Counted from the stretch's first letter, positions 39,001 to 51,176 are shown. The stretch: 64,000 nt of DNA from Istiophorus platypterus (GCA_016859345.1 CM029126.1:6615027-6679026), one strand, 5' to 3'. Program-made: numbers and translations. The notes: generated by a model from the sequence alone, not told the origin.

Positions 39001-42000
39001 CGACCGTCACCTTGATGAGGAAGTCAAAAAGCAGACAATATACGGTTTATTCAGAAGTCAACAACACACTCCAACACTCATTCATTGTAACTTCAGACCA
39101 CGCTGGCAATTACACCTGCATTGCCAAGAATAGCGAGGGTTTGAAAGAAAGCAGACAAAAGGATTTGGTTGTGAAATGTGAGTAATTCAGCGATGCATTG
39201 TCTTTATCAGATCCTATCGAATCGAGACTTTCCATTATGTTACAGGCATTTTAGCCTGAACCCCCCCCCCTCCCAAAAAAAACCCCTTCAGTTTCAAAAG
39301 TTGTTCTTTTCTGAGCTATTCTTTCCGCGTGAGAGTAAGTCATTTGGATTATGTGTCCAATTCTTTTTAGTTTACCATTAGTTCGGACTGAATCATAATG
39401 TACATGGGGTGGATGCAACAGCTTAAACAGCTGAGAAATTAGGTACAGAAAGTAATTACATATATTTAATCAAGTACTGTAGAACGTACCCTTTGAGGTA
39501 CTTGTATTGTACTTGAGTATTTCCTTATACAAAACATATGATCAGATTTAAAATAAAAAAACACGATACATTGTTATATCTACAAATTAAACTACACATT
39601 CAATAATGAAAAACTACTTACAAAATGGAGTAATTCTGCCACTTAATGAATACTTTTAATTTTGATGATTAAAAGTCAATTTTCCTTTTTAATACTATAG
39701 TTCTGCTTAAGTAAAAATATATGAATTCAGGACTTTTAATTGTAATGGAGTATTCTTTTAGTGGAATATTGGTACTTATACTTAAACTTCTGGTATTATA
39801 ATCACTTTCTCTCCACTTCAAAGAGGAACTGTGCACAAGAGTGTATTGTATTTTACAAATGTACATGATATTGTGCTCCCTTGTATGTACAGTCCACAAC
39901 TTTCTTGGATAAAGACCCACCTTGAATTACCCCCCTCTACCAATCAAAAATGTATATCATGCAGTTATTATAATTATTCCCAGCTAATAAATGTTTGGTA
40001 CGTCAAAGGCTATTATTATTCAACATAATCCAACAACGCTTAGATCTGACAGTTCTCTTTTTTTTTTTACCATATTTTTGTTTTTGTAAATGCAGTTGCT
40101 CCCAAAAACGTGATGGTAGAAGCTGACCCTAATCCTACTGTGAATGAAAACAAGGCGCTGACGCTGCGCTGCACCGCCCATTCCAACCCATCAGTAAGCT
40201 CCGTCACCTGGAGAAAGAGGACGACTGATGGGAAAGATGAAATTATCAAGAAGAGTCTGACCTTCACCATAAACTCTGCCAGTCACTCTGACCACGGACA
40301 GTACAGCTGTGAGGCCAGTAATGAAATTGGGACAGGATACTCAAAGCCGACTATGGTTCACGTCAGATGTGAGTGGGATGATGCAAACAAGGAGGAAATA
40401 TACTACATTAGTGGCTGGACCGTCTAAGGATAACATATAGAGGTCCTTACATTTTATTCTATTTATGCCTCCAAACCAGAAAACAGTAAGACAAAACACA
40501 AACATTTTAAATTGGAGATACTGTATATACTCTTATAACATCAACAACAAAACCCCCTAATGACCAGAACATGTGAAGCATCTCTCTGTTCAGTGTTAAT
40601 TCTGTGGCATTAGAGGACTTAAAGCTGCTATAGGTTAGTTTTTGCTAATGCTGCATGGCCACAGCAGCGTTAGCAGCCAAGAACAAATGCCGCAAAACTC
40701 AATGTCAACCTCATTTCTGTCCTCGCTACCTCCTCTTCCTCTCATGTTAGAGTTAGGGCCGATTGGACTCGACAGTGTCTCACAATCACAAAGTGGGATA
40801 ATCCGAGACGGGTTAGGGCTAGCTGGTTAGCATGCTAACTTGAGAAACAGAAGCAAAACAAGGGTTAACGTTTGCTTACAGTTGTCCACTACACTCTTTG
40901 TTACAGGGTTATATTTTGTAAATTGCTAGGAAAAAAAAAAAATTACACAAGGTATATCTAATGCCACTCATATATAGAATTTTTTGTGATTATAGCATCT
41001 TTCAGTCGTTTTGTGGCATAATTTTAAGGGCTTGGGCAGTTTATTGCCTTGCTACAGTGTCTCTTTTTAAATAGGACCGCTAAGGGGTCCCAAAAGGAAA
41101 ATTCATATTTCTACACATCGGTGCATTGAAGTCAACAATACAATCTTTTAATTTGTGATGCCATTCATAGATGATCTTTGAACACTAAGATATTGGGAAA
41201 ATAATTTTGCCCTGCTTCCCTTTCCTCCCCACGACTTTCCCTGCCAAGATGCTCCAAAGGAAGTAAAAATTTTGATGTCACCAGAGAGGCAGGAGGACGA
41301 CGGGAGGCGCGCTAGGATGCTGAGCTGCATCAGTCACTGCTATCCACCAGTCAGCGAGTATTCATGGTTCAGGAAGGACGAGAAGAGACCGTTGTCTGAG
41401 AAGCAGAACTACACAGTGTACTCAAAGGACCCGGGAGATTACTACTGCCGGGCAAAAAACGAAATAGGTCAAAAATTGTCTGACATGGTCAATGTGTTTA
41501 ACTGTGAGTGAATTTCTGCGATATCACTAATCCCTCTAATAAAAAAATTAAATTAAATTTATTATTTTTTTTTTTAAATCACAGCAGTTTGAAACCGTGT
41601 TTCCATCTCAGGATCCGCACACTGACATTGTCTATTTTAACCACAGTTGACTTGATCAAGATCGTGAAGATCGTCCTTCTCTCTCTTAGTATCCTGCTTG
41701 TTATTTCCATGATTTTCTTAGTCTACAGGTAAGTATGAATGAAAACTGCTTTTGATTTTTTAATTTATTTATTTATTTATTTTTAATTCTAGATGATTTA
41801 TCCTGTGTAACCACTGTCACTTCTATTTTTGTTTCCAAATACAGGAGGAAAAATTCAAATCGACAAGGAAGCACAAATGCTCAACCCTCATTTGGTCTCT
41901 TGGTGATGACTCATTTGTGCAGACTTTTATATTTCTTTATCGTACACATCGAGACAAAAATGGCAAATCTTTGTTTTTTGTTTGTTTTGTGTGTGTGTGT

Positions 42001-44450
42001 TCGTGCGTGTGTCTGTGTGTGTAAACCAATTCAGGGTTGGTGTAATGGCGCCAGGAGGGGGCATCTGATAAATGAGAGTGCCATGGCAGAGCCTTTCAGG
42101 AGCAGAGATGACCTCTTGCCAGACCAGCAGTGCCGTCCGAGGGCCATACGACACCAGCCTCATCCAGACAGCACGTAAGACAGCGGCCGCACACACTGTC
42201 CCCGCCCAGGACAAGGCGCACTCTGTAGGACAGAGGGTCAGATAGGCCGCCGCTCATGCTGGATTCAAAGCATCCATTTAAGATCCTACAGACACGAATG
42301 GCAAAATGAGAGTCAGCCCTGTCATTTATCATAGTCAGTGACTGAGCACGCACGCTTTCCTTCCTATCACCATTGTTGTCCGCAGGCCTGCCTCCAACAT
42401 CACCACTGTTTACTACACTGCGAATCTGCCCTACGTGAATCAGGTGAGTCCAGCAAGTCTGAATAAAAGTTTCACAACAGTTTGATTAAGAAAACAATAA
42501 ACAAAAGCATCTGTGTATGAGAATTTACTAAAAATCACTATTAAGAAGTAAAACTTTATTGGCATTTATTAAAGTTGATTATTTCATTAAAGGATCACCT
42601 CAACAAGTTTTACATGACTTTTCTTGTAAAGACTCATTCAGATTCCTCCATAGCTCTGTAGGGAGGATTTTTCTTTTTTTCCCTTTCTTTCTCTTTTTTC
42701 AGAAATTCTTAGAAAATAGTTTGGACGATGTATTCAGGATTATCATCAGATGTACATCAAACGAACGCACTGGAAACGCAAGAATGAAAGACATGGACAT
42801 TGACCAGACAGAGAGGGTTGAATCGAAGATGCTAAAGATGCTAAGAAAACTGTAGGAAACTGTGTTTACAGAAGTTAACTCTGTCTAGGGACTTAGATTC
42901 AGGATATTTAAGCCTCTGCTGCCTCACTGTTGACGATTATTAGCCAGTTTCATGCAAGTCCTTCAATGATGTCTGATTTGGCAGAGCTTCTTTTCTGAAA
43001 ACAGCTACATGAAAACACTATAAAGCTGTTTTAATATTTTTTTTTCAAATCTTAATGACCTACTAACTTCTCAGTAATGTTATATGAGCAAAGGCCCAGT
43101 GTATCCCTAATTTTCTTTGATTATGCTGGATTTACATATAGCACAAAGGGTAAAACCTGAGGGGAAATATTACATCCTTGTGATTACAGTCCTAATAGAT
43201 TAAAAAACAATCCACATGATCTCTAATTTAAAAAAAATTAAATTACATTTTTAATGGCAATACTACAAAGCCCTTAAAGTCACAAAAGATCTTATTCTCT
43301 TATCTTGAGCACACAAGATTCAAGGATCTCAAACAAGATGATCAATTTAGTAGATCCTCCTCATGAACATCATCTTTTAGGACTTTAAGAGCTACTTACA
43401 CTTTCTGTTAAACATGTCCAAAAAAAATGAATGTCAGTATTTGTCTTGCTCTTCCTTATTCAAGTGGATGTGTCTTTCAGTGATCCAGCTGTTGTTTTGC
43501 CCTCTGTGCACTGTAGCTCTCCCCTCGCTGTTTTTTTCCTGTCAGTACACTAATTGTTCAGTATTATGGTGCCATGAATTAACGACAACCTACAGAATCC
43601 ATTTTAGGGCATGAATGAACCGATTGAGTGGCTACGGTACATTCACTGATGTTGTCCGTCTGCATCTGCTCAGGCTCCCGCTGCACAAAATCCCGCGAGA
43701 CAGCAGGACTGGCACAAAGAGGATTATTCTCTCAACTATGCTTCTCTGCAATTTAGGGACAAGTGAGAGTTTGTGTTTTGCATAAAATACCAGAGAAAGA
43801 AAGGTGTTGTTACATGGCGCATTTTATGACGATACGTTTATTTTTCTAGGAACAAAGAGGTAGATGCAGAAACGGCTGCTGTGTATGCAAAGGTTTCCAA
43901 GCCAGATCCAACTAAAAAGGTCAGAAATGAGTCTAAAAAAATGTTTCTTTTAGTTTCTAAATTCTGCTAATACTGAAACTAGAAAAAAGTGTTTCCTGTG
44001 AGATAGGTGTGTGGCGACAATACTTTAGCTACTGTAATACTGTAGGGGGTTTTATCTGCTTAGAAAGTCATGCTGCGTAACAAACAAAATACTTCAGTCA
44101 AGGAAAAAAACCCTGAAGTCCTCACAAGAGTCAGATGTGTCTTCTATACGTCTATTGCTGTGCATCACATCCAGATACTGTCAGATAATACGACACAAAT
44201 AATCTAGTAACCATCTCTGCTGTCATCCTAGAATGAACAAAAAAGTGTGGTGGACTACGAAAACGTCCAAATAGTACGCGCACCCATTTCCCCAAACCCA
44301 CTGAATGATGACTCAGAAACCAGCGACGAGGAGGTGGAGCTCAACTACACACAGGTGCACTTCACGCCAAATCCGGGACATCAGGCCGCCGACAGCGACT
44401 CCAGCACCTCTGATGACGATGCTATTCAGTATTCTGACATCAAAATCTGA
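33050..44450 (+). CDS. cd22: CD22-like inhibitory receptor, eight Ig domains, multiple ITIMs (1020 aa)
   Basis: Sixteen coding exons: 33050-33104, 33211-33621, 35898-36176, 37206-37454, 37666-37920, 38050-38349, 38908-39177, 40096-40368, 41249-41503, 41647-41728, 41845-41902, 42035-42174, 42386-42443, 43674-43762, 43850-43919, 44232-44450; total 3063 nt, one frame. Signal peptide 1-18; V-set 19-155 with GHYSFRFVGKEKW (canonical Arg in strand F, Trp after it); seven C2 domains to residue 782; transmembrane about 790-808. The tail has LNYASL (Y917), VDYENV (Y957), LNYTQV (Y987) and IQYSDI (Y1015), all fitting the ITIM rule, plus VYAKV (Y937) and YVNQ and YENV, which fit Grb2 YxN sites. By analogy with CD22 it dampens B-cell receptor signalling through SHP-1 on binding sialoglycans. 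Mammalian CD22 has seven Ig domains, so there is one extra here. Domain 2 lacks the core Trp. Confidence 0.85.
34230..34612 (-). mobile_element. Tc1/mariner relic in intron 2 of the CD22-like gene
   Basis: On the - strand, LLQDNKPKHVARVIKNFLQR is a transposase DDE-region fragment (second Asp motif) related to the relic at 13,150-13,520. The + strand end, ctttgcacagtgctgtata near 34,595-34,613, resembles the terminal sequence of a common teleost mariner-type repeat. Non-functional. Confidence 0.65.
34860..35545 (-). mobile_element. LINE (non-LTR) reverse-transcriptase relic
   Basis: On the - strand a stretch reads YAGDTQLYLSMKP, the RT active-site box normally YADDTQLY, preceded by FMLPLGNIIRKHSINLHYY. 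This is typical of L2/Rex-type LINEs that litter fish genomes. Asp-to-Gly in the catalytic box and stops show it is dead. It lies within the 2.3 kb intron after the V-set exon. Confidence 0.7.
36690..36780. repeat. AAT/AAC-rich simple repeat
   Basis: Imperfect ataataataacaac repeats followed by an inverted attattattgtt run, able to fold back on itself. Located in the intron between C2 exons 2 and 3 of the CD22-like gene. Confidence 0.85.
38375..38700 (-). repeat. Dispersed repeat, reverse copy of the 28.5 kb type
   Basis: Contains gctagctgtttccctctgttt and ctgtgctaagctaagctaac, the complement of the element at 28,540-28,640 with additional 5' sequence (ctaccagcacttctaaagctcact). Intronic, no coding potential. 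Confidence 0.5.
39440..39830. repeat. Dispersed teleost repeat with inverted ends
   Basis: Starts with tttaatcaagtactgtag...ttgaggtacttgtattgtacttgag and ends with a roughly complementary gtacttatacttaaactt. This is the arrangement of a widespread non-autonomous fish element. Intronic, between C2 exons 6 and 7. Confidence 0.5.
41986..42022. repeat. Short (GT)n run before a CD22 tail exon
   Basis: An imperfect GT repeat lies 12 bases upstream of the acceptor at 42,034 and takes the place of a normal pyrimidine tract, which may weaken use of that exon. Confidence 0.8.
42703..42855 (+). other. Possible alternative terminal exon of the CD22-like gene
   Basis: A very strong pyrimidine tract and cag (42,671-42,702) precede an open stretch in the same phase as the end of the exon at 42,443. 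It reads KFLENSLDDVFRIII and continues 50 codons to TAG. Using it would give a tail without the downstream ITIMs. No poly(A) signal was recognised nearby, so it may be chance. Confidence 0.3.
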
Positions 44451-45774
44451 CTTATCCTACTTCACACATACAGCCTGAGTTATCCTAAAGAATGGTCATA
44501 ATCAATCGTAAGGTAGTAAATAAGGGTTTTATTACTCTACACTCATGATCGCCAAACCGAGAATAAGTGGAAAGCTCAACAAAATAATTCAACTAAACTA
44601 AAAAAAAATTAAATTAAAAAAAAAAAATAGAAAATTTTTATAAAATGTGTTAAAAGAAATTGATATGTAATTGAAATGTAGTAGTATATGAAGTATAATG
44701 GGAAGTATAATATATAGTCAGAAATACTTGAGCTCATGTGATCGAGCTGTGGGGTACGTCAGACAAAAAAGTGGGAACCACTGCTCTACAGTAATTTTTT
44801 TTTTCCAATACCCTAAATATCCAATACCCTTTAGTGCACTTCTGCTTTGTGAAAAATGTAATCCAAACTCGCAGCACCTTAAATGTAAATATGGGTCAGT
44901 TATAACCGATTTTTTGTTTAAACTTGTACAGCATAAAAGAAAATATGTGCCAACAAATGTAGTTTAAAGTTTATTGACATTACTGTGAGGTTTGTAAAAA
45001 TACTCCAGCACAAAATGACATGGCTGTAAAGAGGCTTGTTTCGAAGTATGCATGTTGAAACAATCATATATATATATATATATATATGCAAATGCTCCAT
45101 TTCATTACCTGCTTTGGCTGCAGCTCTTGCATGACTGTTTACAAGTGTGGGAAGATTTACTTATTTTTGTTTATATAAATCAGGACAAACATTTTTAATT
45201 AAACTGTTTGACAAATATCACTATGTCAACATTTTTCATTCTGTACGAGGGTTTAAATCATAACAGAACTGTAAGACAAAAGTTAGCATGGAAATATATA
45301 CAGAATATATGAATATATACAGTAGCATGATAAATGTGGCAGCATTTATCTCTAGTAGTAAACTATGTAGAAGAGTTTTAAGGGGACATTTATTGTTACG
45401 TTTGATTGTAGGGAGGTTAAAGGTTAAACCCCAGGATAAAGATTAGCTCTAAAATCTGTATCATGAGGTAACTACCTACTGTATGTATTTAAAAATCTTT
45501 TTTTTAAATGTTTTTTTTGTTCTGTTTTGTTTTTTTACTATGCTAGACCTTTTACAGTAAAGAGATACAAGACGGATTGAAAATTACAGAGACAACGGTC
45601 GAGCTGAAAGGGAAACCACAGGCGTTTGGCATCACTGTTGTTCAATCTCAAATTTAAGTTTTTCTACTCAGAATTCGCAGCTCCTGTCAACAGCTGAACA
45701 CTAAATTTCAGCATAATTCTGTAGGTGTTTAAAGGCCAGAATCCTGTCTTTCAGCAATTATTTACCCTAAAGTT
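44451..45774. other. Convergent intergenic region between the CD22-like and MAG-like genes
   Basis: Contains 3' flanks of both genes, an A-rich stretch near 44,600-44,630 and an (AT)n run at 45,066-45,086. TTTATT at 45,389 may be the - strand poly(A) signal of the MAG-like gene. No other gene seen. Confidence 0.45.
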
Positions 45775-45940
45775 TACATTTACTCATTTGGCAGTCGCTT
45801 TTGTCCAAAGCGACTTGCAAATGAGGCTACTTAGGGCTCCGTGTCTTGCCTAAGGACACTTCGGACGGGAGGAGCCGGGAGGGTCGAGCCGCCAACCCTG
45901 CGTTCATTGGACGACCCTGTCACCCTGTCCGAAATGTGTG
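45775..45940. repeat. Dispersed SINE-like repeat overlapping the last exon of the MAG-like gene
   Basis: The text tttggcagtcgcttttgtccaaagcgacttgcaaatgag continues through gagccgccaaccctgcg. Both segments are hallmark parts of a repeat very common in fish. It runs into the - strand last exon and supplies its stop codon at 45,904-45,906. Confidence 0.6.
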
Positions 45941-48900
45941 TCCGCAACCGTTTCTTCTCGCTTTTCATCCTCACCACTGCGTCCTCTGGAGTCCAGGCAG
46001 ATCTCAGCGTACGTCGTCTTGGAGGCCAGGTCTCTGATCTCCCCTTCGGCAATCTTACCCTCCGTATTGGTTTGGAGTTTACCGAAGTCCACGCTGGCGT
46101 AGTGGATTGGGTCTGTCTTACTTCCTCCGACTTCCGCCTCCAGAATGGCTTTATTGACACGAATAACAGCCACTTGGGAAGAGTTCGTCTACAGGGGAAC
46201 AAAAACAGTTTTTTTCAATGATGGAGAAGAAAAGAATTTGTCTCTACCCAATTAGATGACTGCCACCCCACTGCTGGAAGAACACTTAACCATCATAAGT
46301 AATAATAATAATAAGCTTGTTTGCCATTAAAACCAACATATTATCCATCTAAGACATAAAGCAATACATCTGAGAGTCACCTAGGTTTTGCTCAAAGTAG
46401 ATGAATAAAAGCTGTGTATTAAGCTATTCGGCATGAACAGTATTTGGAACGTTGTATGCATGTGGATCGACCCGTTTCTGTACTGGACACACAGAGAAGT
46501 AGCTGATATAAAAATGTTCTCATCTGACAGCAAGAAAAGAGCTAAATTCCTTAAATGTTTAACCGGTGCTTGAAATTCAACGCTTTTGGCACTTGCTTGA
46601 AGGTGCATCTGTCAATGTTCACCTGTTGTATTTACACAGATTAGTGTAAGGGACCTACTGTAAACTCACCTCATTAGTGACTAAAAATTCAGAGGTGTCC
46701 ACCAGTGCCTTGTTGGGTGAGAGGCTGCCTCTCCTTTTCCTAAGACCAACACAAGAAGTCATTGTTATATATAGTAATATTTTACTCTTCTCAAACGATC
46801 ACATTTACTGTAGCAGTTATCAGGGGCAGCCACGGCTGAGTCACACCTCCGACGGCAAAGTGTGTCCCTGCTGTCTCCGACCTGTTACCTAAATGTCTCC
46901 TCGACAGTGTCGTCCCCACGGGGGTATTTTCAGCTGTGTTTCCACGTTGCTCACCTGCAATAAAACAGAAGGGGCACACACACCAGCAGCATCGCCAGCG
47001 CTCCCGCTGCAGAGCCGATCAACAGAGACACAGCATGGAGGCCTGAAAAATCCCCACAAGACTCCAGTCAGAAAGAAGCAAATTGGGCAAAAGAAAAGCC
47101 AGATGTGAATGCAGCACCCTGCGGGTTCCTCTACCTAGCTCAGGTTCACTGGAGGACACATTGAATGCAATACTCTCAGAGCCCAGTGAGCTGATGCTGA
47201 GGCAGACAAGAGGGGGCATGTCTTCGTCCAGACGGTACAGAGTGATGATGCTCCTCATGCCAGCGCTCCCCAGGGGAACTTCCCTGATTGGGATGTCGGC
47301 AGAGTGATTGACAGGCTCCCCAGCCAATTCCCAGACCAGGGAGGGAACCGGGTTCCCCTGGCTGTCACAGGAACATCGGAAACGGGAAAGAATCTTGATG
47401 CAGCGGGAGGAAGGCAGGATCTCCGGGGGAACTGAGAAGGAGAGGGAACGTAGCGATATGTGGATGTTCTGCCAAACCCCTGCGGTAAAATGAAAGCCCA
47501 GTGTTATAAACAAATGAATCTCACATGTCACATCGATACTGGTGGGCCCCGAGTATTCAGCTCCGTGGACGTTCAGGGCTTCGCAGTAATACTGATCCTC
47601 GGAGAGTTTGGTCACATTGAAGGTGAAGTCTGGCTCAGAACCCACCACCTCGTTTTCCCCTCCGTTTACTCGGAACCAGGTGAAGTTCATCGCGGCTGGA
47701 TTGGCGACGCTCGTGCAGGTCAGCGTCACGGAGCTGCCATCCGGCACCGGACCAGCGGGGTCAACCAGAAGTGACGTGTTCTTGGGGGGATCTGAAAGGA
47801 ACAGCGCGTCTGTTAGTGCTGCGTTCAAGGTCCTCGCTTGAGGGGAATGCAAATTTAACCCCCAAAAAATGTACTGCTTGCAATTGTTTGTTAGCAGGTT
47901 TTAGGGGCGCAGTGACTCATGAATTTGCAGTGTTTTTGTTTTTTTTTTTTATCAGAAGTTTATTACAAGATTAACATTTTTTGAGACTGGAATGAAGATA
48001 ATTTAAATTTGTATACCCATGTAGGGCAGTCTCTCTGCAGCACAAAAGCAGATTACAATAAAGCCAAAACAACCAGACATCATGAAAAAAAATACGAAGT
48101 ATCTCAGATCTGTCGCTTCTCAACTGCTGTTTCCAAGAAAATGCACAAGGCTTGAATCTCAGGTTTTAAGCGAACGCGGAGAAAAGGTCGATAAATGTGC
48201 TAAGAAACGAGAAAGGGAATCTGAACATCTACGGGTCCAACTGGAAAAATGGGCAAACACATTAGCTGATGAAGATCATGTGGTATGTCTGAAAGCATCA
48301 GACCGGCTACTATCGATTGACATATATGTTGTCATACTTCCAGTCATAATGAATTTTTCAAATTTGAATACTTTTACCATCCAATTTACTGATGCTGATT
48401 TATTGGGTGAAGCTAGAATTTGTCTTAATAACAAATACAAAAAGAAAAAAAAAAGTTTGCATGTATGAGGTGAAAATTGAAGGTTTGTGTACCAGTGCCA
48501 GGCCCACAACCAAACAGACTGACAATTTTTGAGATTAGGGGATCACCACAATGGTTTAAATGTAAATGCTTCCAAAGTCTATATAAAACGGAGTTGTCTT
48601 TTCAAAAAACAGAGACAAACCTCTTCATTTTTCTGTGGCTGGAAATGACGTCAGGCCAGACAAGACCTCCACACATAAATTAACACACTGGCACATGTGG
48701 ACTGACAGCGGAGCTCAGTCGTGATGGACCACTGACATAAGGAGGGATTTGGAGGCCGTCACGCAACGCGACAATGCATCACTGTCCGCGGCCCAGACAC
48801 TCCCGTCCTGTGAACGAGTCTTGGCCCCAGATCACGTTTGGGCTGGATATACGGTACAGTAGAGCCACATTCAGCATGTGAGCACGCAGGAAACATCTCT

Positions 48901-51176
48901 ATTGAATGAACTTACACTGAACATCCAGCCGAAACGTCGGCGAAACCCCTTCCCCCAGGTCGTTTTTCGCCTCGCAGCGGTAGTCGCCGCTATGGCTCGG
49001 GTCGACCACGCTCAGTTCCAGGACCGGCCCGCGCTCCCCGTCCTGCCCGTCGTCTCTGTACCAAGTGTAGTTGGTCACAGATGGGTTGGCCCGGCCGCTG
49101 CAGAGCAGAGAAACGGAGCCGCCCTCTAGTACCGGACCAGCGGGATCGACAATCACCGTCGTGTCCTTGGGAGCGACTGGGGAAAAAAAACAGAAACAAA
49201 AAACAGAGAGAATACGGGTTCAGTCCGCGTCGTTGGCCGGTAGTTTTCATCTGCGTTTCTGTTTTAGTCTGACTTACACTGTACATCTATCTCCATGACG
49301 GAGGAGTTCCGGGTTCCATATCTGTTGCTGACTTGGCAGTAAAATTTGCTGTCAGCCTCCATAACAGTGGTCGAAAGCTTCTTCTTAGAGCCCACTGCCG
49401 TCACCTGATCTCCGTCCACTTTGTACCAGGCGTAGCTGTCCACGGCTGGATATGCGTCGGCGTCGCAGGTCAGAGTCACCGAGCTGCCCTCCTTTACCGG
49501 CCCGGGGCTGCTGACCGATGTGTTATTTGGAGGATCTGGAAGAAAGTTTTGAAAATGTAAAAGGTGTGAACATCTTCTCCAAACTGGCATTAAATAGACT
49601 TTGTGGCCGCTCGGCATGTTGGGAAATACACCTGTTCGCTCTCTTTCTGAGAGTTAAGTGAGGACATCGATACATTACCTCTCTGGAGTCTGTGTGGTTA
49701 TTGTGAAGCCACAGCCAGGAGTTGATTTGCTTATCTTAGCTCATCTTTACTATGAATGCAAAGGTTTACAAACTGTAACTGTTTTTTATTATTGTTAATA
49801 AAACTTTTATCAAGTCTTTAAGAATCAGTAATAAGCTTGGCTCAGAACAACTTTTTATGTTGTCAGGTTTTGAAAAATACCCCTTGCAGACTATGAACTC
49901 TAGTTAGTAAGTAAATGCACACTTACAAATATTAGCAAATAATCAATATTGGGTTTATTTTGTAATAAGTTGTCAAGTCTGCAGTTGTAAATGTTAAAAA
50001 GTTAATGTTTGGAGTTTTGTTTCATATTCTCTGCAGGGATTCCCTAGAGATTTAGTACTCATAGTTTATTGGTGGAGGTTATGCTCAAGGAAGAAAAATG
50101 CCACCAAAATGGATTTTTCACGATGTGCCATAATATCCAATTAATTTAAAAATGAGATGATAAAAGGTGTGAGCCAAAATAACACCCAACACAACAATAA
50201 GACATGGAAATAGTGGGAACACACTCACAAAAAACACGCAGTGTCAAAGTTTTTTCATACAGAAGCTCGCTGTTGCCGGCTTGTCGGCCGTAGAGAGTGG
50301 AGCAGGAGATCTTCTGTCCATTGTGGAGGTAAGAAGCGGTGAAGTTCATGAGAGAGGTCACAGATTTAGTATCCAGGCTCTCCTCAATGTCGCCCAAACT
50401 GGGCGTCCATGTCAGAGACGGAGGGAGAACGGGGCAGGGAGCAACGGCCGAGCAGTTCAACCTGACCGGGGTCCCTTCCTCTACCTCCAGCCTGGAGGGA
50501 TTTATATCAGGTCTGGGGAGTGAATCTGAGGAGTGAGGACAACGAGGAATTGGCAGCGGAACTACCAAAAAAAAGAAAAGAAAAGAAAAGAAAAGAGGGG
50601 TTTACGTACGCAAGAGCAACAGGACGCGTGACAAACCTTGAGCGGTGATGAGGACACTCGTTTGAAAGTTGAACTTCAGCGAGTTGTCGCACTGCAGCCT
50701 GAAGTAGTAGTTGTCATAGTGGTTCGGCGGCAGGTCGTTGAAGATGGTGGTGCAGTCCTTCTCGCGCAGGACCCCCGTGAGGTTGCCCTGCATGATGTTC
50801 AGGCTCGCGCTGCCTCCGGTGAGGCTGGAGTCGAACACCTGCGTTCGGCTCCAGCTGCCTCTCTTCCATATGGCTCTGCACGAATCGTCCAGGTGCTCAT
50901 CCCATTCTGGGGGCAAGTTGAAAGTGCAGGGGATGATCACACAGGATCCGCTCAGTCCCTCCACCGTCTGGGGCATGAAGGCCGCCCAGTCCTGGCAGAA
51001 GCTACCTGAGATGAAACAATAAAGAAATAATAAAAATAAAATATCTGTAAGGGCAGACATAGAAATAAGTATCTGGCGATACTTAATATATGTAATTTAA
51101 AACAAATGACATAAAATGTGAGTATTTTACCTTGAAGCAGACAGCATGTGAGGAAAACTTTTACAGCACCTGCCAT
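45904..51176 (-). CDS. MAG/Siglec-4-like receptor, six Ig domains, ITIM/ITSM tail (757 aa)
   Basis: Exons in transcript order: 51176-51131, 51005-50637, 50561-50229, 49535-49278, 49176-48916, 47791-47525, 47431-47135, 47042-46955, 46739-46670, 46188-45904; total 2274 nt, one frame. Signal peptide 1-15. The V-set (16-138) opens DWAAFMPQTVEGLSGSC, continues CVIIPCTF and has YYFRLQ with the sialic-acid Arg, all MAG-like. Five C2 domains follow (139-610); the last has CSCDSQGNPVPSLVWEL, the unusual C-x-C core of MAG domain 5. Transmembrane about 615-638, then RKRRGS. The tail has IHYASV (Y693, ITIM) and TTYAEI (Y723, ITSM-type). Mammalian MAG has five Ig domains and a different tail, so orthology is likely but not certain. 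It converges on the CD22-like gene; MAG and CD22 are also adjacent in mammals. A non-coding 5' exon may end at 52,175. Confidence 0.85.
48082..48468 (+). other. 128-codon open frame antisense in an intron of the MAG-like gene
   Basis: An ATG-to-stop frame lies entirely in the intron between the C2 exons at 48,916 and 47,791, on the opposite strand. The predicted protein is Lys/Arg/Glu-rich and helical in its first half (KKRERESEHLRVQLEKW), ending in a Lys run. I do not recognise it. It could be a fragment of a retrocopied gene or transposon, or chance. Confidence 0.25.

Noticed and set aside
45841..46221. 126-codon + strand frame
   Set aside because: It is antisense to the last exon of the MAG-like gene and starts inside a repeat.
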